Assembly: GCF_017581965.1 (NCBI RefSeq)
Contig: NZ_JAGEVF010000007.1
Coordinates: 124,001-188,000 of the forward strand
Direction: 5' to 3'
Length of the DNA: 64,000 nt
DNA from: Winogradskyella pelagia
GTDB lineage: Bacteria > Bacteroidota > Bacteroidia > Flavobacteriales > Flavobacteriaceae
Of the stretch, positions 16,911 to 26,105 are shown piece after piece (position 1 is the first letter of the stretch; every line of letters starts with the position of its first letter). The translations under genes and the position numbers were made by a program. The notes below the pieces were generated by a model that was given only the letters and a program-made list of their open reading frames with translations, was not told the origin of the DNA and searched no databases.

Positions 16911-18341
16911 TTATAATTCACCGCGTCGCTCAACAAGCTCAGCTTTTATTTCTCTTGCTCTTTCTTCGCTTAAACTGTATTTCCACATAACAATTATTGC
17001 TATTCCGGCAGTTAATACAGGGATTACAATATCAGCTATTCTCAAATTTGTCATAGTTTCTACTGTTTGTGTTGGTGCATCTGATATAAAGCCTACCATT
17101 TTTAAAACAAATCCTTGAAGGACCAAAGCAAGCGCCTGACCCATTTTCACCATCCACCAGTAGATAGCTCCAAATGTTCCTTCTTTTCTGGGCATGCCGT
17201 TTTCTAATTCATCTAAATCACAAACGTCTGCCGTCATACTCATCATTAACGTAAACAAACCACCTAAACCAAAAGCCATAAATGGTATTGGCATAAACAT
17301 CAACCAAGGATTTCCCGGATCAAAGCCCCACCATTTTAAAATATAACCAATAATGGAAATTACTGTAGATATAATAAAGGCACTTCGCTTTCCATACCGG
17401 TCCGCGAGTTTAGAAATTATTGGTATCACAGCAAAGGCTGTTATCACCGCGGTTATCGTGGAAAACCATGCTGGCCAATTGCCTGCGGCTGCAAAATCTC
17501 CATTGAACATATAATACACAATAATGAAGAAACTAAAGGATGCGACTAATTGGAATCCATTAAAAACTAAAAATGTGGCGCCACATAATTTCATAAACGG
17601 TCTACTCTTAGACACCTCAACAATACCTCTAAATAGTTCTTTAAGGTTGGTCCCTAATGATTTTAATGAAATCTCTTTTCTGTTCTCCATGTTCCCCGCG
17701 TCTAATCCCCTACAGAAAATTGCAGGTAGAATACCAAAGATTATACACACGCCACCAACCATAAGTGATAATTGTCTAACACCAATCGCTTGGGTAGCGA
17801 ATAAATCTTCATCTGCTATAAGCACCCAAAACCATGGTACAATCATCCAGGCAATTTGGCCTATGGTTTGCGAGAAGGCCATTAAACGTGTTCTTTCGTT
17901 ATAATCTGATGTCATTTCATAACCTAGGCCCACTAAAGGGGTTGCGAACATAGTATTACCTACCAAGAATAACAACGAAAAAATTAAGAAGTACCAAAAA
18001 TTGTAATTCTGTGAATTACCTGCGTCGAGCTGCCATAGCACAGCAAATAGGACTCCACTGAGTATAGCACCAACAAAGATATATGGTCTTCGTCTTCCCC
18101 ATTTAGATACCGTATTATCCGAAATAAAACCCATAATTGGGTCCGTAATCGCATCAAAGATTCTAGGTAATCCACCAAGTAAACCCGCTAATACGGGATC
18201 CATACCAAAAGCTGTTAGCAAGAAGAACATAAAAATTCCTAGTGCTCCTGGAAGTAAGTTAAGTACTAAATGCCCGGCACCAAATGCAGCCTTCTGACCA
18301 ATGGGTACCTTATCTTTTGCAGCAGTTTTTACGTTTGACAT
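16911..18341 (-). CDS. GPH-family sugar:cation symporter (MFS)
   Basis: The 476-residue protein has about 12 membrane segments and the hallmarks of glycoside-pentoside-hexuronide:cation symporters: an N-terminal GxGHLVLNLLPGALG helix, the loop RIFDAITDPIMGFISDN and WGRRRPYI between helices 2 and 3, and a central loop near residue 225-240. It should carry oligosaccharides or disaccharides across the inner membrane with Na+ or H+. Its place between the GH30 gene and two cytoplasmic GH17 genes points to laminari-oligosaccharides as substrate (inference). Confidence 0.88.
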   Translation of the reverse strand: MSNVKTAAKDKVPIGQKAAFGAGHLVLNLLPGALGIFMFFLLTAFGMDPVLAGLLGGLPRIFDAITDPIMGFISDNTVSKWGRRRPYIFVGAILSGVLFAVLWQLDAGNSQNYNFWYFLIFSLLFLVGNTMFATPLVGLGYEMTSDYNERTRLMAFSQTIGQIAWMIVPWFWVLIADEDLFATQAIGVRQLSLMVGGVCIIFGILPAIFCRGLDAGNMENRKEISLKSLGTNLKELFRGIVEVSKSRPFMKLCGATFLVFNGFQLVASFSFFIIVYYMFNGDFAAAGNWPAWFSTITAVITAFAVIPIISKLADRYGKRSAFIISTVISIIGYILKWWGFDPGNPWLMFMPIPFMAFGLGGLFTLMMSMTADVCDLDELENGMPRKEGTFGAIYWWMVKMGQALALVLQGFVLKMVGFISDAPTQTVETMTNLRIADIVIPVLTAGIAIIVMWKYSLSEERAREIKAELVERRGEL

Positions 18342-18353
18342 AATTAATAGTTT

Positions 18354-19847
18354 TTAGTTAGTTATAACAATCGTTTGAATGGCTTGTGCGCTTATTTCTA
18401 CCTCTGCACTTTTACCGTCAAGCCTCAAACTAAATTGCTTCGATTGTTTTCCTTCATTAAAAATTACAACAGCTATGGAATCGTCTAGATTTTGAACGGC
18501 AGCTAGCATTAACTCCTTGTCCTCGCTTGTTGCCTCAATCACTTTAGCTCCTGGTCTCAAATATTTACTAAAGTGTGCCATTACATAATAAAGTGGTGTA
18601 AAATACACTTCATCTTCATTAGGGTCTACAATAACGGGAGCGATGCACCAATTTTTAAACCAATTTGGTCCTCCTTGTTTATCTAAGACCATGTTCCAGT
18701 CTACCCAACCGTCTACCCAATTATTTAGACATCCAATGATATCTCTTGCATAGCGATTAACTGGTGCATATTTTGGATGTAAATATTTATCTTTTTCTGG
18801 CGCCCAGGTCCAGCCCCAATCTGTAGCTTCCTTTTTCCAGTACCATTCGTCATCATTCCAGACAGGTATTTCTGCATCTACGCAGGCTTCTGACTGGATC
18901 AAAAGCTTATTAGGCGCTTTATGGTGTGCGTACTGCAACTCTTTCGGGAAATAATCAAATGTACTGGCGTACCAATGAATGGCTGTACCATCAAAGTACT
19001 TTGATGTTTCCTCATTTTTAAATTGCGAATCTACCCATTCTTTTAAATGTTCTCTGTTTTGATCGTAGCCTAAAATTTTTAAATCGCCTTTACCATCCGC
19101 TTCTAATTTAGGCCCTAAATGATTCATAACAAAGTTGGTCATTTCATCTGGTGAGTAATTCATACTTTCCCAATTATTTCCATTCCCTAAAGGTTCGTTC
19201 TCCACTGTAAAACCCCAAATATCTATACCCTCTGCTTTGTAAGCATCGACGTATTTTGAAAAGAACAATGCCCAAGTATCATAATACTCTGGTAGTAACT
19301 TACCACCAACCCAGTCCTTGTTATCTTTCATCCAAGGTGGTGCTGTCCAAGGTGAAGCAAAAATATTAAAGCCTTCTTTTGACACAGACAGAGCATCTTT
19401 TATAAATGGAATTAAATCGTCTTTATCTTCTTGGATGGTAAAATGCTGTAAATCTTTATCTCCTTCAACAGATGCATAAGAATATTGCCCTAATGAAAAG
19501 TCGCAAGAATTCATATGTGTTCTCGTTAAAGAATATGCGGCTCCAGATTCTCCAAAATAAGCTTCTATTATTTTGGCTCTGTTTTCCTTGCCCATTTTAT
19601 TTAACAAGTATGCCGATGATTCTGTAAACGCACCACCAAATCCAGTTATAGTTTGGTATTTCTTTTCTGGATTTAAGTTAATCGCAGGGACATTCTCTGA
19701 ACTAGCAAAATCTGCTAAAGGTGTTAATTTATTACCACTAGAAGATGTTTCATAAACCTCTACTTTTAATTGCTCTTGTTTTTCAGTACATGCCATAGTT
19801 AATAGAGCTAAAAAGAAGATTAAAAGATATTGGTGTAGTCGTTTCAT
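18354..19847 (-). CDS. GH30-family glucanase lipoprotein (beta-1,6-glucanase type)
   Basis: The 497-residue protein has a lipoprotein signal with lipobox LTMAC (Cys20). The GH30 fold follows, with TITGFGGAFTESSA near residue 66, SPWTAPPWMKDN near 165, the acid/base Glu218 in WGFTVENEPLG and the nucleophile Glu320 in LLIQSEAC, and a C-terminal beta domain. GH30 enzymes of this type in laminarin loci remove beta-1,6-glucosyl branches, which fits laminarin. It is anchored at the outer or inner membrane, facing the periplasm or the outside. It lies 12 bases before the symporter gene and 20 bases after the GH17 lipoprotein gene. Confidence 0.9.
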   Translation of the reverse strand: MKRLHQYLLIFFLALLTMACTEKQEQLKVEVYETSSSGNKLTPLADFASSENVPAINLNPEKKYQTITGFGGAFTESSAYLLNKMGKENRAKIIEAYFGESGAAYSLTRTHMNSCDFSLGQYSYASVEGDKDLQHFTIQEDKDDLIPFIKDALSVSKEGFNIFASPWTAPPWMKDNKDWVGGKLLPEYYDTWALFFSKYVDAYKAEGIDIWGFTVENEPLGNGNNWESMNYSPDEMTNFVMNHLGPKLEADGKGDLKILGYDQNREHLKEWVDSQFKNEETSKYFDGTAIHWYASTFDYFPKELQYAHHKAPNKLLIQSEACVDAEIPVWNDDEWYWKKEATDWGWTWAPEKDKYLHPKYAPVNRYARDIIGCLNNWVDGWVDWNMVLDKQGGPNWFKNWCIAPVIVDPNEDEVYFTPLYYVMAHFSKYLRPGAKVIEATSEDKELMLAAVQNLDDSIAVVIFNEGKQSKQFSLRLDGKSAEVEISAQAIQTIVITN

Positions 19848-19867
19848 AATCTGTTCGTATAGTACTT

Positions 19868-21160
19868 CTAATTATCAGTTGGAATTTCTTCGGTTGATAG
19901 CGGTACTAACACATCCTTCATCATTGCCTCTTTGTCGCCACCATAGGTTTTGGTAATCTCATTTCCGTTTCTGGTTAGACCTTTAAATGTGCCCTTATCC
20001 ACCTCATCCCAAAGCACATATTTTGCTTTTCCATCTACCTTAAACAATCCGAAGTGTTTTTCAGAGTTCCCTGAATTTTCTCCACCTTTCCAGGGCTCGT
20101 CAAAACCTTCAAAATAGAAACAAGACAAACCAGCCTCATTGGTCCAATCGCGCATGTGTTTGTAATACAATGCTTCTTTATATTCATCGCATGCTCTAGA
20201 ACCATCGGCTCCATAATGACCATCTGAAAAACTTGCCCATCCGGTCTCACCAATATGTATCGGTTTATTTTCACCAAGGCTTTCCATATACTTTTTTACA
20301 CTTGCGTACTGCGCTATCGCATAGGCTTTTGCCCTTAGCATCGATGAATCAATTTTCTCTAAATCCGTCATATCCTCATCTGCAAATGGTTTTTGCCAAA
20401 ACTCTGGTTGATAATGCGTATCGTGCATGGGATAGGTATGCATTGAAATAAAATCTACAGCTTTTATTAATTTATTTAAATCTTCCACATGGTACTCATC
20501 GCCACCACCTCCCCAAGAGGCAAAATTATCTGAACTCGTAATCCATAAATCCTTTGAGAGCTTACCTTCTTTCTTCAATTCTTGAAGATAGTTAACCCAC
20601 TTAAGAATAATGTTAGGCTCAACGTAATAACTCGCAGCCCATTTTACCATCGCCTCGTTACCTACAGCAATTATTTTAATAATATCTGGGTACTTGTTTG
20701 CTAAGGCCACTGCCCTTTCTATCTCTGCCGGGTTTTCTTCATTTTCTAGGCTATGAATTGGTTCTCCATCTCCTGTATTAAATGAATTTTTACAGTCAAC
20801 CCATGCACCCAACATAACGTACATTTCAAAATTTGGGTCATCTTTTTTCATGTCACTAATAACTTTCACCAAATTCGCAGCCTGTGGTTTAAGCAATTTA
20901 TATGTGCGAATTAACTTCACTCCCATTGCGGAGAGTAGTTTCATATCCTCCTTAAGCTCCTCTGCTGTCGGTTCGATACTATGGTCTGCATATCGGTAGC
21001 CACCATAAGACATGGCAAGATATTTTGGATTACCCAAAATATCTTCTGCTGTTAATTGGCTTTTTGTCTGCATCTGCTCTTTTGATTTGGATTTTTGGTT
21101 ACAGGACCAAATAAAAATCGACAAAATTACTGTTATAAAAATATGTTTACTCAATTTCAT
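19868..21160 (-). CDS. GH17-family glucanase lipoprotein
   Basis: The 430-residue protein has lipobox IWSC (Cys20), then a GH17 catalytic domain beginning at LTAEDILGNPKYLAMSYGGYR. The acid/base is Glu169 in AVGNEAMVKW and the nucleophile Glu305 in HIGETGWAS. It belongs to a longer GH17 subgroup than the two cytoplasmic proteins and is close to the next gene upstream. As a lipoprotein it should cut beta-1,3-glucan or its oligosaccharides in the periplasm or at the surface. Confidence 0.9.
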   Translation of the reverse strand: MKLSKHIFITVILSIFIWSCNQKSKSKEQMQTKSQLTAEDILGNPKYLAMSYGGYRYADHSIEPTAEELKEDMKLLSAMGVKLIRTYKLLKPQAANLVKVISDMKKDDPNFEMYVMLGAWVDCKNSFNTGDGEPIHSLENEENPAEIERAVALANKYPDIIKIIAVGNEAMVKWAASYYVEPNIILKWVNYLQELKKEGKLSKDLWITSSDNFASWGGGGDEYHVEDLNKLIKAVDFISMHTYPMHDTHYQPEFWQKPFADEDMTDLEKIDSSMLRAKAYAIAQYASVKKYMESLGENKPIHIGETGWASFSDGHYGADGSRACDEYKEALYYKHMRDWTNEAGLSCFYFEGFDEPWKGGENSGNSEKHFGLFKVDGKAKYVLWDEVDKGTFKGLTRNGNEITKTYGGDKEAMMKDVLVPLSTEEIPTDN

Positions 21161-21245
21161 GATTTAGTCTTTATGTGTTCTTTTATCTCTTTATGTTCAG
21201 AAATCAAATTCCATTTAAATTTATTTAATTAGGTGTCTAGATATT

Positions 21246-22433
21246 TTATCTGCCTGCAAATATTTCGAACTCTAAAGGAGGGACTAAAACATCTTTTAAA
21301 AGTTCATTTTTATCGCCATTATAAGTTTTGCTTATAAGATTCCCATCTCTAGTTAAGCCTTCAAAAACACCCTTATCTACCAAATCCCAGATTGGATACT
21401 TTGCTTTACCGTCTATTGTAAAAAGACCAAAATGATTTTCTGATCCATTGATATTTTGTGAGTCCTTCCATTGTTCGTTGAAAGCTTCAAAATAAAAGCA
21501 AGTAATACCAACTCTATTGGTCCAACGTCTCATTAGTTTATAGTATAAGCCTTGTTTATACTCGTCCGTAGCTCTAGACCCACTTGGGCCATAATGTCCA
21601 TTAGAAATGGTTGCCCAACCTGCTTCTCCAATATGAATTGGCTTATCAACGCCTAATCTTTTAACATAACTCTTAACAGCTTCGTATTGCTCCTGAGAAA
21701 AACGCACTGAGCGCTCCATAGTCATCTCTATTTTTGTTGCATTTGGGATATTTTTATGCGCATCCGGCACTGCCCAAAACTGAGGATGATAATGAGAATT
21801 ATGATATGGATACGTATGCATAGATATATAATCTACAGCCTCAATTAACTTGTCTAAATCCTCGACGTGATATTGACTATCACCACCTCCCCACGACGAA
21901 AAGTCATCAGAACTTGTTATCCAAAGGTCTTTGGAAAGCTTCCCGTTTTTCTTTAAACTTTGCAAATGGTTTACCCATTTTAAAATAACCTCTGGCTTTA
22001 CGTAATAAGAAGTCGCCCATTTTACCATCGCCTCATTACCAACAGCAATGATTTTGACAATGTCTGGATACTCGTTTGCTAATGCAACAGCTCTATCAAT
22101 TTCACCAGCATTATTCGGGCTTTCAACGTCGTGATTTGGTTCTTTCTCTGTCCATGCGTTTAAGCAATCTATCCATGCCCCTAACATCACGTACATTTCG
22201 AAATTAGAATCTTCTTTTTTAAGTTCCTTTATGGCTTTTAAAATATTAGAAGCATGAGGTAACTTAGGCTGAACATTATACGTTCTAATCACCTTTATAC
22301 CCATTGCAAATAAGATTTTTAAATCCTCCTTCAATTGTGGTACAGTAGGCTGGATATCCCTTGTTTTTTCGCGATAACCACCATATGAAATGGCCTGATA
22401 ATCTGGATTTCCTAATATGTCTTTAGCTGTCAA
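21246..22433 (-). CDS. GH17-family protein that has lost its lipoprotein signal
   Basis: A close paralogue of the GH17 lipoprotein downstream; the alignment begins at LTAKDILGNPDYQAISYGGYR. The catalytic residues are present: the acid/base Glu in AVGNEAMVKW and the nucleophile in HIGEAGWAT, where the usual T after E is A. The only workable start is a TTG at 22433 that gives a 395-residue protein without any signal. Upstream bases 22434-22524 read like a decayed lipoprotein signal. The gene may now make a cytoplasmic enzyme, may be poorly expressed, or may be a recent pseudogene; a base-call error is also possible. Confidence 0.75.
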   Translation of the reverse strand: MTAKDILGNPDYQAISYGGYREKTRDIQPTVPQLKEDLKILFAMGIKVIRTYNVQPKLPHASNILKAIKELKKEDSNFEMYVMLGAWIDCLNAWTEKEPNHDVESPNNAGEIDRAVALANEYPDIVKIIAVGNEAMVKWATSYYVKPEVILKWVNHLQSLKKNGKLSKDLWITSSDDFSSWGGGDSQYHVEDLDKLIEAVDYISMHTYPYHNSHYHPQFWAVPDAHKNIPNATKIEMTMERSVRFSQEQYEAVKSYVKRLGVDKPIHIGEAGWATISNGHYGPSGSRATDEYKQGLYYKLMRRWTNRVGITCFYFEAFNEQWKDSQNINGSENHFGLFTIDGKAKYPIWDLVDKGVFEGLTRDGNLISKTYNGDKNELLKDVLVPPLEFEIFAGR

Positions 22434-22524
22434 TGCTTTACTAATTTGGGTTATAGACTATGCGTCTTTTCTTTACTTACAAGACATCTCAATAAAAACT
22501 AAAGCTGTTAGCTTATTTCGACAT
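22434..22524 (-). pseudogene. Decayed lipoprotein signal sequence of the GH17 gene
   Basis: On the minus strand an ATG (22524) starts a frame that stops at once (MSK*), but the +1 frame reads RNKLTALVFIEMSCK, a lipoprotein-like signal ending in a Cys, then a TAA, RKDA, a TAG, and SITQISKA leading directly in frame into LTAKDILG. The spacing from the ATG to LTAKD (about 30 codons) is close to the 35 codons in the intact paralogue. One frameshift and two stops therefore separate the signal from the enzyme. Confidence 0.6.
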
Positions 22525-22544
22525 CTTTTTTGATTTGAATTATT

Positions 22545-25500
22545 TTATTTTAAATATCCCTTGTCAATAAATACCTTAATATACTCAATCTCTCCTTTTC
22601 TATTAAATAAGGAAGAACTTAATGCATTATTTAATACAAGGTCATTAGATGATTCGGTTAAATCTGTTTTTAATTTAATCCTTAATGCTTTGTTGTCTGA
22701 TGTCTCATAAATTACAGGCACTTGACAATATGTAAATGCTAATTGATTAGGTTGTAACTGAACTGAAGCTTGTTGGCCGTTAACATCAACATAATTGAAT
22801 TGCTCTGATTCTGACAAAAATTCTTCACTTCGTAGCATGCAGGGATCAAAATAAAGGTGCCCATCATTGACAAAAACACCAAGCTCACCAAACCTCGATA
22901 ATATATCTTCTTTAACTTGACCAGTCATTCCTGGTTGTTGCGCTCCCTTACCATAAGGCGTATGAGAATAAGGATCTGTTGGAAATGCTCCATAAAGCTG
23001 AGGTGATTTGTGAACACCTATACCTTCATTAATTTCATAATAATGCTCTAAAAGCTTACCTACAACAACTTCGTCCTCATTTTCACTTATAGCTTTTAAG
23101 CAACATTCTAAAACTGCCAATTGTAGTTTTGATACCATGTGCCAATAGATAGATCCTAAACCTTCATATCCATAGAAGGTTCCTGACCGACCTGTGAATG
23201 CCTTATGATTAAAAACACCCTCAAAAATCCTTAGCACTTTGGTTCTTTCTTTACTAGCTAAACTGGCATACTTACCATCTTCAAGATTGTTTAAGGCTAC
23301 TTTTACATCTTCTGCATTTTTAAAATTACCATTGAAATGGTATTCTCCGTTAACATCTTTATTTATTAGTTGACGATTATCATCTTCTAACAACTGCTTA
23401 AACAATTGGGATTCTTCTATAGCAGAATCAGGAATTATATTGCGCTCCATAAAGCCTTTAAGGTCTTTATTTGGATAAAGAATATAACTGTACTGGTCTG
23501 GTCTAAATAGACTGCTTTGCTTTAATCCATCTAGCACTTTTAAATTTTCACTTGAAGATAAATATCCAGAACTTAATACCGCTACTTGGCCCTCTAGCAT
23601 TTCATCTAAATAAGACACCGAAACAGAATTATCCTCATTAACTGTAATTAGATTGTAAGCATGATACATATTGTCTTCACGCTTGTTAGCCTTAATAGCA
23701 TGTTCTAAATGCTTTAATGCTGATGTTGTAAAATCCTTTAGTTCTGTTAAACTTATAGTGGTTTTATCTCCTGTAAATGCTTTTTCATAAATACGATATC
23801 TATAGGTGCTTCCTGCTTCTCCTAAAAGGTCCATTATGGACTTTCTGTCTTTATCACTTATGGATGAAGCTAAGAGTCCTTCATTTGACATCAATGCGGA
23901 TTTAATAGCACTAAAAAACTCGCCTAACTCTTTCGATACTGAAACCTTCTCGGACGAAGCCTCATTAAACACACCTTCAAAGAATTTTAAAAACCGTCTT
24001 AAATAGTAAAGGGTCACCATTGATACACCATTACCCACTAAGGCATTGTTGGCATCGTTCCATTCTGGACGTTGGGTATTCATCCAAATTCCTGCTTCGG
24101 GAACAAAATTTGATAATTTTGATAGTGTCGTTGCGAGGATTTTCTCCATGAAATTTGCCCTAACAATGTCTCCATTACTGGTACACAACAAAGCTCCATC
24201 AGCCCCTAATTTATTCCTTTTTGCCCTGATTTCTTTATCTAATTCATCGTCAAACTCTATAGTATCCTTAGGATTTTGTAATATCTTTTCATACGATTTG
24301 ATCCTGTATGGCACATTGGCGTAAACGAAAATATCTCTTGTAAAGAAACTGGATAATTTCCCTGGTTGATGATTTTCAATAATCTCAAGGAACTTTTGTA
24401 AATAAATTATTTGATGGTCTCCCCAATATCCAATGTACGACCAAGGATCATCTGGCTCACTAATTTCCCAGTCAAAACCACCTTTTGTAACACGGTATGG
24501 GTTATAACCATCAAAAGTGGAAGCGTTCAAGAATTTATGAATCATATTCTCAATATACTCTGGATAGGAGTGCACAAGAGCTTCCCAGTTTTGAAAAATG
24601 TCTCTCCAATTCCCTTCGTAATCTAAAATTTTTGAACCATCTACTTCGCTTCTGGTATTGATTGAAAATTTATTCCATGGTCTACTAGGGTCGCCATGCC
24701 TTCTACTAAACTTTAGCGGCATATACTCCAAAGTCAACCTACTAAAATCTGGATCACTGGAATCATTAGCAATCTCTTTTAAGTTGGCAAGACTAATTTT
24801 TTCCGCAAGACCATCAATAACATCATTGTGCTTTTTCACAACATCTTTATTGGCATCCCTAAGATACTTTTTAAAGTCCCATTTTTCAATAGTGTAGCCA
24901 TCATCAAAAATGCCACCACGCATTATATTAAACAGGGTATTGGAAAAATGTCTTGTATCTCTGAAATTATCTGAAGTTAGCTGAATACCATCTGATGCTG
25001 CATTAAGAGCGATCAGTTTTTTTGTACCAAGTGCAATGTTTTCTTGTACTTTTTTCCAAAGACCTGAATCCTCTTTTATAGCTTTTGACAGGCTCACAAT
25101 ATCTGATTGGTCTTGGTTTACATTGGTAACAAGGCACCATTCTTTAGTTTCATCTTTAGAAAGACTAACCGTCTCATTAACAAAATAAGCGCCTTTCTCA
25201 GCCTTTATATCCGTTTCTTGTTGTATGGATTTAAAAGCTCTAAAACGCTCTAGTTGAAGGGATGATAATAAATATGATGGTGATTTAAGCCCAAGAGACC
25301 AAGCAACATTTGCTTTGAGAGCTTCACTTGGTTCGGCCTTATCTACAATAATGGCGCTTAAGGCGAAGATGCCAATACCTGAACCTTTAACTAATTCTGT
25401 ACGTTTATATGCATCCACCAAATTACTACTTGCATTTTGGAGGGCACTACTAACACCAAACGGTAGAACGTTTTGTATACCATCTAGTATGTTAATTTCT

Positions 25501-26003
25501 ACATCAGCATCTGAATGGTTTAGTAATCTAGACGTTTTTACAAACCCATACAAATTACTAGATGACCACTCGTATCTAAAGGACAATTCTAAATCTAGAT
25601 TTATCTCCTCAAATATTATAGCGTTGCCATATACACTTTTATACAAGTTTCGTCTTACCTTATATTTATCTTGATACCGAATTGAAAAGGGTTCCCAAAT
25701 ATATTGCTTATCACTTTTTGTTACCTGAAAGATTGATTTAGCTCCAGTGATTTCCGCCGATTCGGTAATTTTATCATCTGAATAATATGGGAATATTGAG
25801 TATTCTGCATTTTTTCGGCCTGCAGTTAGCCCTCCATTGCTTGAGATAAACATCCAATGATTAGAATCACTTACAATACTCATAAAAAATGGACGCATTG
25901 CGTCACTGTTGGAGATTTTGAAGAAGTCCTGATTGTTTATGCCAACCTTTTCCAAAGTTACTTGCTTTTCAGCAGATTTTAAATCTTCTATGTCAACGGC
26001 CAT
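22545..26003 (-). CDS. GH149-type beta-1,3-glucan phosphorylase
   Basis: The 1152-residue protein has no signal peptide. It resembles inverting glycan phosphorylases of the GH94/GH149/GH161 group: an N-terminal beta-sandwich (about 1-320), an (alpha/alpha)6 barrel with the catalytic Asp650 in PEWNDANNALVGNG, and a C-terminal beta domain. A length near 1100-1200 and the GH17/GH30 neighbours favour GH149, which phosphorolyses beta-1,3-gluco-oligosaccharides to glucose-1-phosphate. Acting in the cytoplasm, it saves ATP compared with hydrolysis. A terminator upstream suggests it heads its own unit. GH161 is the main alternative. Confidence 0.8.
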   Translation of the reverse strand: MAVDIEDLKSAEKQVTLEKVGINNQDFFKISNSDAMRPFFMSIVSDSNHWMFISSNGGLTAGRKNAEYSIFPYYSDDKITESAEITGAKSIFQVTKSDKQYIWEPFSIRYQDKYKVRRNLYKSVYGNAIIFEEINLDLELSFRYEWSSSNLYGFVKTSRLLNHSDADVEINILDGIQNVLPFGVSSALQNASSNLVDAYKRTELVKGSGIGIFALSAIIVDKAEPSEALKANVAWSLGLKSPSYLLSSLQLERFRAFKSIQQETDIKAEKGAYFVNETVSLSKDETKEWCLVTNVNQDQSDIVSLSKAIKEDSGLWKKVQENIALGTKKLIALNAASDGIQLTSDNFRDTRHFSNTLFNIMRGGIFDDGYTIEKWDFKKYLRDANKDVVKKHNDVIDGLAEKISLANLKEIANDSSDPDFSRLTLEYMPLKFSRRHGDPSRPWNKFSINTRSEVDGSKILDYEGNWRDIFQNWEALVHSYPEYIENMIHKFLNASTFDGYNPYRVTKGGFDWEISEPDDPWSYIGYWGDHQIIYLQKFLEIIENHQPGKLSSFFTRDIFVYANVPYRIKSYEKILQNPKDTIEFDDELDKEIRAKRNKLGADGALLCTSNGDIVRANFMEKILATTLSKLSNFVPEAGIWMNTQRPEWNDANNALVGNGVSMVTLYYLRRFLKFFEGVFNEASSEKVSVSKELGEFFSAIKSALMSNEGLLASSISDKDRKSIMDLLGEAGSTYRYRIYEKAFTGDKTTISLTELKDFTTSALKHLEHAIKANKREDNMYHAYNLITVNEDNSVSVSYLDEMLEGQVAVLSSGYLSSSENLKVLDGLKQSSLFRPDQYSYILYPNKDLKGFMERNIIPDSAIEESQLFKQLLEDDNRQLINKDVNGEYHFNGNFKNAEDVKVALNNLEDGKYASLASKERTKVLRIFEGVFNHKAFTGRSGTFYGYEGLGSIYWHMVSKLQLAVLECCLKAISENEDEVVVGKLLEHYYEINEGIGVHKSPQLYGAFPTDPYSHTPYGKGAQQPGMTGQVKEDILSRFGELGVFVNDGHLYFDPCMLRSEEFLSESEQFNYVDVNGQQASVQLQPNQLAFTYCQVPVIYETSDNKALRIKLKTDLTESSNDLVLNNALSSSLFNRKGEIEYIKVFIDKGYLK

Positions 26004-26051
26004 TGTTATCTTTTAATTCTTTTTAACTTAATTTAAAAATCTAAAGCCAAA

Positions 26052-26085
26052 ATTGCGGCTCTAATTATAAAGTTAGAGCCGCAAT
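26052..26085 (-). terminator. Strong hairpin dividing the glucan locus into two units
   Basis: ATTGCGGCTCTAA (26052-26064) and TTAGAGCCGCAAT (26073-26085) are exact complements with an 8-base loop. On the minus strand a short T run (TTTT) follows. It lies after the PKD lipoprotein gene and before the phosphorylase gene. Confidence 0.8.
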
Positions 26086-26105
26086 GAAATTTTAAGTTAT
26101 ATTAA

